50,122 bases of DNA. It comes from Candidatus Kaiserbacteria bacterium. GTDB taxonomy: Bacteria > Patescibacteriota > Minisyncoccia > Phycocordibacterales > UBA2100. The position numbers and the translations under genes were made by a program. A model generated the notes under the pieces. It was not told the origin of the DNA. It worked only from the letters and a program-made list of their open reading frames with translations, and did no database searches. Shown here in pieces: positions 13,465 through 21,791 of this stretch; position 1 is the stretch's first letter, and each line of letters begins with the position of its first letter. Location: the NCBI GenBank assembly GCA_003164215.1, contig PLSR01000019.1:1-50122 (forward strand). The letters run 5' to 3'.

Positions 13465-13797
13465 TTATTTTGTGGGGGTCTTAACGGGCGTCGGTGTGGT
13501 CGGTGTGACCTGTGTGGTGAACGGCAAGGTCGGCGCGGTATTCGTAGTGGCCGGCGTCGGCGTGGTCTGCGCCTGTTGCGCCGGGGTGACCGGAATCGTT
13601 TGTGCGCTCGGAGCGGAGACCGGAAGATTCGTCACCAACTGCGAAAGTCCTGTGGTGAAAAGAAAGTCGAAGAACCCCAGGTAAGCGGCGGTGCCGAGTG
13701 AAATGCCGGCGACCAAGAGCGTGTAGACGATCGTCTGCGTCTGCGTCGGCCACGCGACGTGCCGTAATTCGGCGCGCGTGTCCTTCAAATATTGCAT
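13465..13797 (-). CDS. secE: Preprotein translocase subunit SecE with Thr/Pro-rich C-terminal tail
   Basis: 110 aa. LKDTRAELRHVAWPTQTQT is the amphipathic SecE helix and IVYTLLVAGISLGTAAYLGF the single membrane helix. It supports SecY in protein export. I prefer the ATG at 13797, which has GGGAGG four nt upstream; the ATG at 13809 is the alternative. After the core, about 50 residues form a low-complexity tail rich in T, P, A and Q (TPTPATTNTAPTLPFTTQVT). Minimal SecE proteins end soon after the membrane helix, so the tail is unusual. Confidence 0.9.
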   Translation of the reverse strand: MQYLKDTRAELRHVAWPTQTQTIVYTLLVAGISLGTAAYLGFFDFLFTTGLSQLVTNLPVSAPSAQTIPVTPAQQAQTTPTPATTNTAPTLPFTTQVTPTTPTPVKTPTK

Positions 13798-13847
13798 GAG
13801 GCCTCCCATAATGTTTCTTTTATTTTAGCGCCAATTTAGGCATTTTT

Positions 13848-13866
13848 AAAACCCCTCGCGGGGCTT
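13848..13866 (-). terminator. Intrinsic terminator upstream of secE
   Basis: AGCCCC-GCGA-GGGGTTTT on the minus strand; a stem with a U-run that would stop readthrough from the SIMPL gene into secE. Confidence 0.7.
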
Positions 13867-13904
13867 AAAGAAATAGTAATCCAATTTCGGAGGAAGTCAA
13901 GGGC

Positions 13905-13933
13905 GCGGCACCCGCCCCTGGGGCGGGTGCCGC
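13905..13933 (-). terminator. 14-bp GC-only hairpin after the SIMPL gene
   Basis: GCGGCACCCGCCCC and its exact complement around a single T (a loop of three or so in practice), 12 nt after the SIMPL stop. No U-run. A second terminator follows 40 nt on. Confidence 0.7.
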
Positions 13934-13944
13934 ACTCACATTCA

Positions 13945-14760
13945 CTATCGAATTTCGTACGTCACCGAAACGTCCGAGGTGATCGTGTTCTGGCCAACCG
14001 GGATCTGCGGCGCGACGGCAGCCGCACTCTCGGCGCCGCCGCTTTCCGCCGCGTACATCGGCATCGGTACGACGCCACCCGAATTTTCGCTGAAGCCAGT
14101 GACGCGAATGAGCGAAACTCCTAAAGCCCCCGCGAGTTCCTTCGCTTTCGATTGCGCATCTGCAATCGCCTTGTCGCGCGCCTGCGCATCAAGCGCATCC
14201 TGACTCGCGACGGTGAAGGTAAGGCCGCTTACATCTGAGACGCCGCGTGATCCGACTCCCGCGAGCAGATCGCCTGCCTTGGTGATGTCGGTCACTTTTA
14301 CGCTCACCGTCTGCGTGACCTCATAGCCGCTGATGGTCTGCTTCTGCGGCGGGCAGTAACCATTATTGGCACAGATCTGTGAACTGTATTCATACTGCGG
14401 ATTGACGTTGTAGTCGGTCGTCTGAATGTCGGTATCGGCGATGCCCTGGGATTTTAGATAATCGATGACCGCGTTGCCGGCGGTCGTCGCCTTCGTTTGG
14501 GCCGTTGCGACGTCAGCTGCGGTCTCGTCAACCGTGAAGGTGAAGGTCGCAGTGTCGGGAATCGCAGTCACCTTGCCCTCGCCAGTCACGGTAATCGTAT
14601 CGGCCGGCTGAATGCCCGCCCCGATGTAGTTGTACGAGCGAAGCTCACTGATCGTGCCCACCAGGAGAAAGAGCGCGAGCATGCCCAAGGCGAGCGCGCC
14701 CATTTTGCGCACACTGCGCGAGGCGTTGATAATCTTCTGCACTGATGATTGATCGTCCAT
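13945..14760 (-). CDS. SIMPL-domain (DUF541) membrane-anchored protein, paralog 2
   Basis: 271 aa. Anchor helix at about residues 20-38 (MGALALGMLALFLLVGTISE). SIMPL domain: ITVTGEGKVTAIPDTATFTF near residue 56, ISGYEVTQTVSVKVTDITKA, and IADAQSKAKELAGALGVSLI near 200. It has an inserted Cys pair (SQICANNGYCPP) that could form a disulfide outside the cell. The 8609-9340 paralog lacks this. It is the more canonical family member of the two. Confidence 0.88.
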   Translation of the reverse strand: MDDQSSVQKIINASRSVRKMGALALGMLALFLLVGTISELRSYNYIGAGIQPADTITVTGEGKVTAIPDTATFTFTVDETAADVATAQTKATTAGNAVIDYLKSQGIADTDIQTTDYNVNPQYEYSSQICANNGYCPPQKQTISGYEVTQTVSVKVTDITKAGDLLAGVGSRGVSDVSGLTFTVASQDALDAQARDKAIADAQSKAKELAGALGVSLIRVTGFSENSGGVVPMPMYAAESGGAESAAAVAPQIPVGQNTITSDVSVTYEIR

Positions 14761-14820
14761 ATGATTTTCTTTAAAATTTGACCCGTCCGGGACCTTTTAC
14801 CCTTTAATAATGTAATTGTA

Positions 14821-15546
14821 TCATGCCCTAAACTTGTGCGATCTGAGGGAGATGGGCTCGTCCATCGAGAATCGAGCATGTGATCGCGGAAAGAGATAGA
14901 GCGCTATATGATAGATCGCGAACGTGATGAAGAACGCCGCGAAGACGTCGATCGAGTAGTGGAGGTGCCCCAGAAGCACGACGACACCGAAAAATACCGA
15001 CCAGGCGAGAAAAATGTATCGGAGATATTTCTCGCGCCAGTAGACGAGGGCCATCAGGAAGGGCGAGCCCGTGTGGCCCGAGAAGAAGTAATCATCGCCG
15101 AAGAACATGCGTTGCACGGTCGCACCGAAATCTATCCCCGTCTGCGGAGTGAAGGGACCAAGGTGCGTCATAGTGACGAACGCGGCACGGATGACGAAGA
15201 AGAGCGCGAGCGAATAGAGCGTGAACGGGATGCGTTTCGGATATGCGAGGATGATGATCGCAATGAACACGATGAGGCAGATCGCGCCGTACACATAGAT
15301 CCCGTCGACATCGAAGGCCGGTGTATTGGAAAGAATGAGATCGGTAACTGGATTGCTCGCGCGATCAGTCGCGAACACGATCGCGTATGAACTTATGACA
15401 AGACTCAGGAGGAACGCGCCCAATGACAGAAAAACTGACAGGAGGTAGCGGGGCTCGGCGTACGCGGCATGATAACGGCGTCTCAGCAATGCAAAAATAC
15501 CGGTCTTCTCCGGGCGTATCGAGCTACCAACGCCTGCCGGTGGCAT
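14821..15546 (-). CDS. PAP2-type (sphingomyelin synthase-like PAP2_C) membrane phosphatase
   Basis: 241 aa with about six membrane helices. The motif pair FFSGHTGSPFLMALVYWREK and LGHLHYSIDVFAAFFITF is the C2/C3 signature of the PAP2_C group: His in SGHT and His plus Asp in HLHYSIDV form the catalytic triad. Likely acts on lipid phosphates or transfers head groups at the outer face of the membrane. TATACT lies 8 nt before the ATG. The substrate cannot be read from sequence; undecaprenyl or phosphatidyl phosphates are options. Confidence 0.78.
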   Translation of the reverse strand: MPPAGVGSSIRPEKTGIFALLRRRYHAAYAEPRYLLSVFLSLGAFLLSLVISSYAIVFATDRASNPVTDLILSNTPAFDVDGIYVYGAICLIVFIAIIILAYPKRIPFTLYSLALFFVIRAAFVTMTHLGPFTPQTGIDFGATVQRMFFGDDYFFSGHTGSPFLMALVYWREKYLRYIFLAWSVFFGVVVLLGHLHYSIDVFAAFFITFAIYHIALYLFPRSHARFSMDEPISLRSHKFRA

Positions 15547-15619
15547 ACAGGGTCAGTATACTCCCGCACAAGGGGTAAGCCACATACAAACTTCATGATG
15601 GTCGTGGTATCGTGGGCGT

Positions 15620-16312
15620 ATGGAAATAAAAAACAAGATCGCGATCGTGACGGGCGCATCCTCCGGCATCGGTCGTGCGCTCTCACATGAGCTTACCAAG
15701 CGCGGCGCGACCGTCGTACTTGCGGCGCGCTCCAGCGATACACTTTCCGCGCTCTCGGCGGAACTGCCGGGATCATTTGCGGTACCGACCGATATGACGA
15801 AGCTTGCCGATATACAGAATCTCATCGCACAAACGCAAAAGAAATTCGGACGCGTCGATCTTCTCGTCAATAACGCAGGGCAAGGCATGCGATCGGCCGT
15901 CGAGGACATCAAGATGGACGATTATCGGGCGATCATGGAGCTCAATGTCTTTGGCATCGTCGAGGCGATGCAGGCTGTCATACCGACGATGCGCGCACAA
16001 GGCAGCGGCATGATATTGAACATCAGCTCAATGGTATCGAAGAATTACTATCCCCTGCTTGCCGCGTATTCATCCACCAAATTCGCCCTGAATTCCATTT
16101 CGCTCACCGCGCGCCAGGAGCTCGCCGACGACAAAATAATCGTGAGCGTCTTCCATCCCAAAATGACCGCGACCGATTTCGGCAAGAACTCGCGCGGAGA
16201 AAAATACTCATCGTCGGCCGGTCGCCCCGGCATGACGGTTGATACTCCTGAAGAAGTCGCGCTACATATCGCGGATCAAATCGAGTCCGAAGACGCGGAG
16301 GCGAATATGTAA
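15620..16312 (+). CDS. Short-chain dehydrogenase/reductase
   Basis: 230 aa Rossmann enzyme. Cofactor motif VTGASSGIGRA at about 10-20, NNAG near 88, catalytic Ser in NISSM near 135 and YSSTK (Tyr-x-x-x-Lys) near 148. Arg in AARSSD after strand 2 favours NADP(H). Classical SDR of the 3-oxoacyl-ACP reductase-like type; substrate unknown. TATCGT ends 6 nt before ATG. No metabolic partner is adjacent. Confidence 0.9.
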   Translation: MEIKNKIAIVTGASSGIGRALSHELTKRGATVVLAARSSDTLSALSAELPGSFAVPTDMTKLADIQNLIAQTQKKFGRVDLLVNNAGQGMRSAVEDIKMDDYRAIMELNVFGIVEAMQAVIPTMRAQGSGMILNISSMVSKNYYPLLAAYSSTKFALNSISLTARQELADDKIIVSVFHPKMTATDFGKNSRGEKYSSSAGRPGMTVDTPEEVALHIADQIESEDAEANM

Positions 16313-16330
16313 CGAAGGCGGCGGCACTGG

Positions 16331-16447
16331 GGCGTATCCCATAGGTATGTGTTCGACGGGGTCTTTGCAGCGCGACTGGCGCGAAACAGAGGGATTTTCC
16401 AGTAGGAAAATCCCGACCCCGACGAATACATACCTATGGGATACGCC
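16331..16447. repeat. Compound inverted repeat with inner TTTTC/GAAAA hairpin (element A)
   Basis: 33-bp arms (16331-16363 and 16415-16447, two mismatches), starting GGCGTATCCCATAGGTATGT, enclose a hairpin GGGATTTTCC-agta-GGAAAATCCC (16391-16414). Same layout as element B at 32010-32122, though arm sequences differ completely. It lies between the SDR stop and the ArsR start. Confidence 0.85.
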
Positions 16448-16508
16448 GGCACACCATCCCCATCTCCCCTCTTGACGCGATAGCTGGCAGCATATATCAT
16501 TCAACTAT

Positions 16509-16832
16509 ATGGTTGAACATTGTTCGCCACTCGATTCGATATTTAGTTCGCTCGCTGATCCGACGCGCCGCGACATTCTGCGACGCGTGAGTCGTCACGA
16601 GCTCTCCATCAATGAGGTCGCCGCTCCCTACGACCTCACGCTCGCCGCGATCTCCAAGCACCTGATGGTGCTGGAACACGCGAAACTCATCAGTAAGCGT
16701 CGCGCCGGCAAGCAACACTTCATAGCGATCTCCCCGCCCGCCTTCAAGCAGGCTTCACAATTCTTACGCCATTATCAGGAAGTGTGGGAAGAGCGTTTGG
16801 ATCGTTTACAAGATCTTTTAGCAAAAAAATAA
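16509..16832 (+). CDS. ArsR-family regulator of the SRPBCC operon
   Basis: 107 aa. IFSSLADPTRRDILRRVSRH, then INEVAAPYDLTLAAISKHLM with recognition helix and wing typical of the ArsR subgroup that precedes AHSA1-domain genes. TATCAT ends 8 nt before the ATG. Two SRPBCC proteins and a YCII-like protein follow in the same direction with gaps of 1, 10 and 3 or 15 nt, so it most likely autoregulates the four-gene operon. Confidence 0.88.
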   Translation: MVEHCSPLDSIFSSLADPTRRDILRRVSRHELSINEVAAPYDLTLAAISKHLMVLEHAKLISKRRAGKQHFIAISPPAFKQASQFLRHYQEVWEERLDRLQDLLAKK

Positions 16833-16833
16833 T

Positions 16834-17295
16834 ATGGATGACGAGAATGTATTGACCATACATCGCACACTCGCTGCCTCGCGTGATCGGGTATGGCGCG
16901 CATGCACCGAGCCCTCGACGCTCGCGAAATGGTGGGGCCTGCCAAAAGGTGCCTCGATGCCGGTCGTCGAAGTCGATCTGTGTGTTGGAGGATCATTTCA
17001 CTTCAAAGTTGATCTACCAGACGGAACTTCGCTCTGGTTCAAAAGCATCTATCGAGAAATCGTTGACGGACAGAAGCTCATACTTGAAAGTCACCTTTCG
17101 GACGAGAACGGAAACATCGTCGATACCGCAGATATGCCAGTATCAATGATCACGCTGCTCTTCGAAGATTCGGGCGCTCGAACCGAGCTCACGGTCATTC
17201 ACGAAGGTATGACTTCTGCGGCGCATCAGATCGATCAATACAAAGAAGGGTGGTCACAATCTCTCGACCGACTTACGGGTAGTCTTATTAATTAG
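16834..17295 (+). CDS. SRPBCC (AHSA1-type) protein 1
   Basis: 153 aa. LTIHRTLAASRDRVWRACTE, then LAKWWGLP and GGSFHFKVDLPDG are the START-like AHSA1 hallmarks; ends YKEGWSQSLDRLTG. The helix-grip fold encloses a hydrophobic cavity for a small ligand. Paired with an ArsR regulator and a second paralog. Ligand unknown. Confidence 0.88.
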   Translation: MDDENVLTIHRTLAASRDRVWRACTEPSTLAKWWGLPKGASMPVVEVDLCVGGSFHFKVDLPDGTSLWFKSIYREIVDGQKLILESHLSDENGNIVDTADMPVSMITLLFEDSGARTELTVIHEGMTSAAHQIDQYKEGWSQSLDRLTGSLIN

Positions 17296-17305
17296 CAATT
17301 AACAT

Positions 17306-17782
17306 ATGAGCGAAAAAGAATTAACGCTAACTCGCACATACGATGCCCCGATCGAAAAAGTCTGGCAGGCGTGGACGGAACCAAAAAAATTAATGCAGTG
17401 GTGGGGGCCGAATGATGTCTCGATCCCGGAGTGCGAAGTTGACCTGCGCGTCGGCGGAATGTTTTACATCGTGATGGAAGCCGGAGAAGCAATGGGTCAA
17501 TACAAAGGGACGAAGTGGCCAATGCGGGCAGAATTTACTGTGGTCGAGCCTCATACGAAGCTCGCCTATCACGCCAAAGCATGGACCGAAGGGGCATCGA
17601 AAGAGGACACCATGATCGATCAGACCACCGAGATAACATTCGCGGAGGAGAACGGCAAAACGAAAGTCGAGGTCAAAGCGGCCATACTTTCTACCGGTCC
17701 GATGGCCGGAATGGCCGTCCAAGGTATGGAATATGGTTTCAATCAACAGCTTGATAAGCTCGCTGCATTCATTACAAAGTAA
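17306..17782 (+). CDS. SRPBCC (AHSA1-type) protein 2
   Basis: 158 aa, paralog of the preceding gene: LTLTRTYDAPIEKVWQAWTE, MQWWGPNDVSIPECEVDLRV, and GFNQQLDKLAAFITK. It keeps the WWGP motif that the first copy changes to WWGLP. Probably arose by tandem duplication and may form a heterodimer or bind a second ligand. Confidence 0.88.
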   Translation: MSEKELTLTRTYDAPIEKVWQAWTEPKKLMQWWGPNDVSIPECEVDLRVGGMFYIVMEAGEAMGQYKGTKWPMRAEFTVVEPHTKLAYHAKAWTEGASKEDTMIDQTTEITFAEENGKTKVEVKAAILSTGPMAGMAVQGMEYGFNQQLDKLAAFITK

Positions 17783-17797
17783 TTAATGATAAAAAAT

Positions 17798-18145
17798 ATG
17801 AATACCTATTTTGTGCTATTTAGGATCCCGACGGAGAGCGTCGATGCGTGGATGAAAAATGTCACGCCGGAAGAACGCAAGAAGCAATCAGACGTCTTCA
17901 TGCAAGCGTGGCCGTTGTGGATGGAAAAATATAAAGACGCGATCGTTGATAAAGGTTCACCCTTAGGCAAGACGAAGACCGTCACCAAAGACGGCATCAA
18001 AGATTCACGCAACGACCTCAATTACTACATGTTGATCAAAGCGGATTCGCACGACGAGGCGGCGAAGGTCATCGCAAAAAATCCGCATATGCAGATCCCG
18101 ACATCGTACGTGGACGTCATGGAGATCCCGCACGGCGGGATGTAG
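17798..18145 (+). CDS. YCII-related small protein
   Basis: 115 aa from the ATG at 17798 (an ATG at 17786 gives four more residues). MNTYFVLFRIPTESVDAWMK, then YYMLIKADSHDEAAKVIAKN and PTSYVDVMEIPHG match the ferredoxin-like YCII/DGPF layout. Last gene of the ArsR-SRPBCC operon, a grouping also seen elsewhere for YCII proteins. Activity unknown. Confidence 0.7.
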   Translation: MNTYFVLFRIPTESVDAWMKNVTPEERKKQSDVFMQAWPLWMEKYKDAIVDKGSPLGKTKTVTKDGIKDSRNDLNYYMLIKADSHDEAAKVIAKNPHMQIPTSYVDVMEIPHGGM

Positions 18146-18150
18146 AGCAA

Positions 18151-18732
18151 TCACAACACGAACGGGATCAACATCTTCGTGCGGCTTTTGTATGCGGGAT
18201 ATTCGTTCGGAAATCGTTCCGCCATATGTCTCTCTTCGATCGGAGCGCTATAGAAAAAGTACGCACAGTAGATGAGGAGCGGGATGAACCAGAGCACGTC
18301 GATCGTTATGGTCGATCCGATCGCCGCGAGAATGACGCCCGCGTAGATCGGATGGCGAATGTATGCATACGGCCCTGTGGTCACGAGCTCCGGATGCTCT
18401 CGCTGTGTCATCGGCATTCCCCAATTCCTGCCAAGGTATACGCGCGCCCAGATGGCGAGTGCAATGCCCGCAGCGCATAGAATGAGGCCGAACGTGAGAA
18501 TGAATGGGCCCGACGTGGTCGATCCATAGTGACCGACACCGTTCAGTACGTGTTCCCCTGCATAAAAACGGAAATATATAAAGATGAAAATTGCGACGAT
18601 CAAGTAACGGATAGCGAGGCTCCGCTGTAACCGCGTGTTGCGGACGCTCTTTTTTGCCGTAAAGGCGGATACGAACCATACGAGTAGAAATACGATCCAG
18701 CAATATCCGGTAAGTGCAGCGTAGCTAAACAT
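18151..18732 (-). CDS. Isoprenylcysteine carboxyl methyltransferase-like membrane protein 1
   Basis: 193 aa, about five membrane helices. The C-terminal signature TTGPYAYIRHPIYAGVIL, then EERHMAERFPNEYPAYKSRT is the ICMT/PEMT AdoMet-binding region. Likely methylates a lipid or small hydrophobic molecule, since bacteria lack prenylated CaaX proteins of the eukaryotic kind. It begins a leftward run of membrane genes. Confidence 0.82.
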   Translation of the reverse strand: MFSYAALTGYCWIVFLLVWFVSAFTAKKSVRNTRLQRSLAIRYLIVAIFIFIYFRFYAGEHVLNGVGHYGSTTSGPFILTFGLILCAAGIALAIWARVYLGRNWGMPMTQREHPELVTTGPYAYIRHPIYAGVILAAIGSTITIDVLWFIPLLIYCAYFFYSAPIEERHMAERFPNEYPAYKSRTKMLIPFVL

Positions 18733-18753
18733 AGGTGAAATATTGTGACGCGC

Positions 18754-18945
18754 TTAATGCCACTGGTAGATGTGCGCCGCGATATACATCGTGATCATGC
18801 CGATGAAAAATCCTCCGCAAAATATCGCGAAGATGTCGAAGCGAGCGATGTCCCAGAACCACGTTCCGCCAAGTATGATGATCCACGCAATGATAACCGC
18901 CGTCACGTAAACCCAGAGCGGCCGTTTCGCAGGCATTTCAAGCAT
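18754..18945 (-). CDS. 63-aa two-helix membrane protein, paralog of 22388-22570
   Basis: WVYVTAVIIAWIIILGGTWF is the first helix and IFCGGFFIGMITMYIAAHIY the second, ending in QWH. The 22388-22570 protein has the same plan: CGGFALGMLAMYIAVHLYRW. Conserved residues are the W-x-II-LG start, CGGF, GM and MYIA-HLY-W. Unknown function; a start at residue 4 (MPAKRPLW) is possible. Confidence 0.65.
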   Translation of the reverse strand: MLEMPAKRPLWVYVTAVIIAWIIILGGTWFWDIARFDIFAIFCGGFFIGMITMYIAAHIYQWH

Positions 18946-18998
18946 GGCTAAATCGTATCATCGAATTGTGAAAGAAGAGTGAGTGCCGGCGCTACTAG

Positions 18999-19388
18999 CT
19001 AGGCTCTCGCCTCGATCTTGCGTCGGAGCACGATGGTTCCAAAGACGTGGTACACGATCAAGAGAGCAGCACCCGCGAGCATGCCGAGCACGGTCGCAAT
19101 TTCACTCATGGATACGAGCGGTTGCGCCGGCGCAGTGCCCATGAGCATCGCTTCGATGTATGGAGCGCCGAGTCCGATCGAATGTGCCGCCCAGAGCCCT
19201 ACTCCGGTGACGACCGCAAAAAGAACGGCATTCTGAAGCATCGACAGGAGTACCAGCTTTTGAAGAGACGCCTTGAGCGGTTTGCCGGACCCTTTCAGTA
19301 GTCGCAAACTATATGGCAGAACTGCCGTACTGCCGATCATGCAGGCAACGAACAGTATGCTGAATTCAAACCAGAAGTTGATAGTCAT
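18999..19388 (-). CDS. Membrane protein resembling the N-terminus of CPBP proteases
   Basis: 129 aa with about four helices. FWFEFSILFVACMIGSTAVL, then ALFAV-type helices and SIGLGAPYIEAML resemble, from memory, the segment before the catalytic domain of CPBP (CAAX-protease-like) membrane proteins. The catalytic EExxxR and HxxxN motifs are absent, so this is a truncated or stand-alone version. A 3-nt gap separates it from the DUF998 gene. Confidence 0.55.
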   Translation of the reverse strand: MTINFWFEFSILFVACMIGSTAVLPYSLRLLKGSGKPLKASLQKLVLLSMLQNAVLFAVVTGVGLWAAHSIGLGAPYIEAMLMGTAPAQPLVSMSEIATVLGMLAGAALLIVYHVFGTIVLRRKIEARA

Positions 19389-19391
19389 CGT

Positions 19392-20009
19392 TTAGAGCAG
19401 GTGCGCAGCAACGAGCGCGATCCATATCCAGCCGATCGCAATGCAGAGCCGCTGCCACAAGCCGCCGTATGCGCCGAATCTCGGTCTGCCGCCGAAGCCG
19501 ATGCCGGCAAGCACAAAGCACAGAGCGAACGCGAGACCGGAGAGTATCGAATAGAGCGCCCACCCCCATTGCCCCGATCCGATAACGAGATGCGCGAAGA
19601 CGAAGAATGCTATGAAGAGTGCGAGAAAGACCGGCAAGGAAGAGAGGTCGTGGAAGATCCCGCTCTTTGTGCGTTTGACGATCACCCCTTTTTCTTTAGG
19701 TAGCCCCGTTACGTCAGTAGTGAAAAAGCCTGCGCCAATGAGACCGAGCGCATATATACCGATGAGTACCGGGAACCAGAAGGAACCACCATACGCGACG
19801 AGTGCCAAACGCAAACCGAACGCGCACGCAAACATGAGCACGCCGGTTATGAGAAAATTCGCCCGCTGTATCCAGCCGCGCGAACCGATCGCAAGCGCGC
19901 TCACGGGTTGGCGCATTGCATCATATCCGGGCCGTAGGAATCCTTCGATAAGAAAAATGATTATAAACAATGGGCCTGCAATCGCACCGCACAGTAGTAG
20001 GATTTGCAT
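19392..20009 (-). CDS. DUF998 membrane protein
   Basis: 205 aa, six predicted helices. ISALAIG-like core YDAMRQPVSALAIGSRGWIQ after helix 1 and GIFHDLSSLPVFLALFIAF are DUF998 hallmarks (SxLxxGxxGWxQ and HxxxS). Function unknown. Packed with 1-3 nt gaps to both neighbours, so in the same operon. Confidence 0.75.
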   Translation of the reverse strand: MQILLLCGAIAGPLFIIIFLIEGFLRPGYDAMRQPVSALAIGSRGWIQRANFLITGVLMFACAFGLRLALVAYGGSFWFPVLIGIYALGLIGAGFFTTDVTGLPKEKGVIVKRTKSGIFHDLSSLPVFLALFIAFFVFAHLVIGSGQWGWALYSILSGLAFALCFVLAGIGFGGRPRFGAYGGLWQRLCIAIGWIWIALVAAHLL

Positions 20010-20010
20010 A

Positions 20011-20400
20011 TTATTTAAAAGACCTCCATTTCAATCCAATATAAATCGCAAAGATGATCGCGAGCGCGGTGCCGATGATGATGGAAATATCCTGGAGGTA
20101 TGAAGTGAGCGGATAAAGTCCGGTCAAGACCAAAGCGATACGGCCGATGATAACAAGGATGAGGCATGCCATTGAAAGCTTTGCCGCCCACTTCTTCCTA
20201 GTGAAAAGAAGCAGCCCGCCGATAGCGTAGAGTCCGCCCACCGCCGCAGCTCCATAGGTGGCACGTGCGACAGTGTTGGTAGAAACGAGACCCAGAAAAT
20301 TATGCGTGAATCCTGTCGCTACCTCTGCCAGGCCAAAAATGATCATCAGTATCGCGACAAGCGTAATTCCCCACGGACGACTTTGATTTGATGTATCCAT
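20011..20400 (-). CDS. Four-helix membrane protein
   Basis: 129 aa from the ATG at 20400. PWGITLVAILMIIFGLAEVA, AAVGGLYAIGGLLLFTRKKW, then LSMACLILVIIGRIALVLTG and a last helix ending IYIGLKWRSFK. It looks like the small DUF-type membrane proteins with GLxxLxxG motifs. No function assigned. 8 nt after the upstream ICMT-like gene. Confidence 0.7.
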   Translation of the reverse strand: MDTSNQSRPWGITLVAILMIIFGLAEVATGFTHNFLGLVSTNTVARATYGAAAVGGLYAIGGLLLFTRKKWAAKLSMACLILVIIGRIALVLTGLYPLTSYLQDISIIIGTALAIIFAIYIGLKWRSFK

Positions 20401-20408
20401 AAAATGAC

Positions 20409-21083
20409 TTACCACACGAACGGCACCAAGTGATACGTAACTTTCTTTTGGTATTCTGTATAGCCAACCAAATCTCGAGCGAGTAACTTTTCTTCGTCGA
20501 ACAATCGCACGACGAATCCTAGCATGATAAGCACCGCAGGGATGAGCGCCCAAAAGGAACCGAGCGCCAAAGCCATGCCGATGAAATACATCGAAGCCCC
20601 GGTGTACATCGGGTTCCGTACGATTGCGTAGGGGCCGGTGGAAATCACTTTTTGTTCTTTTATGACCTCCACGGTCGCCGAACCGAATGAGTTCGCTCTA
20701 AAGACACGATAGACCATCCACATGCTGAAGAGGATCAGGATGTCTCCGAATATGCTGAGCCACAGCGGTACGCTCGACCAGCCAAAACGATGGTCGAGCC
20801 CCGGGAGAATGAACATGGTGATGACAGGAATCATCAAGCACCATACGATGAATTTTTGGAATGGCCGCTGTTCTACAGTCGGTCCGATCTTACTCCTGCT
20901 CTCAAGAAGGATCGGGTCTTTCGCTATGTACAGCACGAGAGGAACGCTCGTCAGGATGCCGACCACGAAATACACCCACGCCTGCCAATAGTCGATCGTC
21001 CCTGCAGAGAGGAACAGCGCGAGAGCTATCGGGATAAAAGTCGCGACGAACTGCAACCACATTTTTGTCTTGGGGTTCTTCAT
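20409..21083 (-). CDS. Isoprenylcysteine carboxyl methyltransferase-like membrane protein 2
   Basis: 224 aa. VISTGPYAIVRNPMYTGASM near residue 147 and EEKLLARDLVGYTEYQKKVT, then YHLVPFVW form the ICMT C-terminal AdoMet and active-site region, more canonical than in the 18151 paralog. Expected to methylate a membrane-associated acceptor. Its neighbours on both sides are membrane proteins of unknown role, so the cluster may modify or maintain the envelope. Confidence 0.85.
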   Translation of the reverse strand: MKNPKTKMWLQFVATFIPIALALFLSAGTIDYWQAWVYFVVGILTSVPLVLYIAKDPILLESRSKIGPTVEQRPFQKFIVWCLMIPVITMFILPGLDHRFGWSSVPLWLSIFGDILILFSMWMVYRVFRANSFGSATVEVIKEQKVISTGPYAIVRNPMYTGASMYFIGMALALGSFWALIPAVLIMLGFVVRLFDEEKLLARDLVGYTEYQKKVTYHLVPFVW

Positions 21084-21106
21084 ACCGTAATGGTAGCACT
21101 TGACTA

Positions 21107-21790
21107 CTAACTCGATCGGCTCGGGCTCGGCGGCGCGAGTTGTATCTGCCTGGCAAGATCGTAGGCATTAGGAAGATCGCTGTCGTCACTCACGAACACT
21201 CGTCCTATAACGAGCACTGAATTGTTCGGCGAAGAGATCTGTTTCATTCCCTGCGGCACGGTTCCTTTCGAGCCGGGGCCACTGATGAGGTAGTCGCCGG
21301 CTTTGGTTCCCGTGGTGCGTTTTCCGACGTAGGCGAAATTAGTGCCGTCGGATGGGTCGGTGAACTGCACTGCGTAATATCGGCCGGCCATGTCCGGCAC
21401 ATGCAGGACCTGTGATCCTTTGGAGAGGTCGAGACAACCGACGGTATAGAGCGTGTCGAGATTTGTGCCATAGCTCATGAGCGGTGAACTTCCGGGCGGC
21501 AGTGTTACATGGAGCGGGTCGGCAAAGAGCGCTTGCGGCTGTGTATAAAGTGTATTGATCTGAATGGGGCCGTCGCCAAAACCTTTAACGAGCGCCGCTT
21601 TCTTGTACACGCCCAAAATGAGGCGCGGCCAAAAGTAGATAAAGAGAAATGTGGCCGTCGGCCATACGATGACTGCCGCCACAGCGAGCGGCATGATCCC
21701 GGTAGATAGGTGTTGATAGACCACCCAGGCGAGGAGCATCAGAAGGGCGAATGTAAGCGGGTATGCATATTTCAGAATAAGTTTGTTCAT
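21107..21790 (-). CDS. Membrane-anchored DUF1254 protein
   Basis: 227 aa. Two N-terminal helices (about 8-25 and 33-55), then the DUF1254 domain: TLYTQPQALFADPLHVTLPP, SPLMSYGTNLDTLYTVGCLD, VPDMAGRYYAVQFTDP. The motif N-x-D-T-L-Y is diagnostic. In many bacteria DUF1254 is followed by DUF1214 in one polypeptide; here the DUF1214 domain is the adjacent gene (1-nt gap). Function of the pair unknown. Confidence 0.85.
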   Translation of the reverse strand: MNKLILKYAYPLTFALLMLLAWVVYQHLSTGIMPLAVAAVIVWPTATFLFIYFWPRLILGVYKKAALVKGFGDGPIQINTLYTQPQALFADPLHVTLPPGSSPLMSYGTNLDTLYTVGCLDLSKGSQVLHVPDMAGRYYAVQFTDPSDGTNFAYVGKRTTGTKAGDYLISGPGSKGTVPQGMKQISSPNNSVLVIGRVFVSDDSDLPNAYDLARQIQLAPPSPSRSS

Positions 21791-21791
21791 A

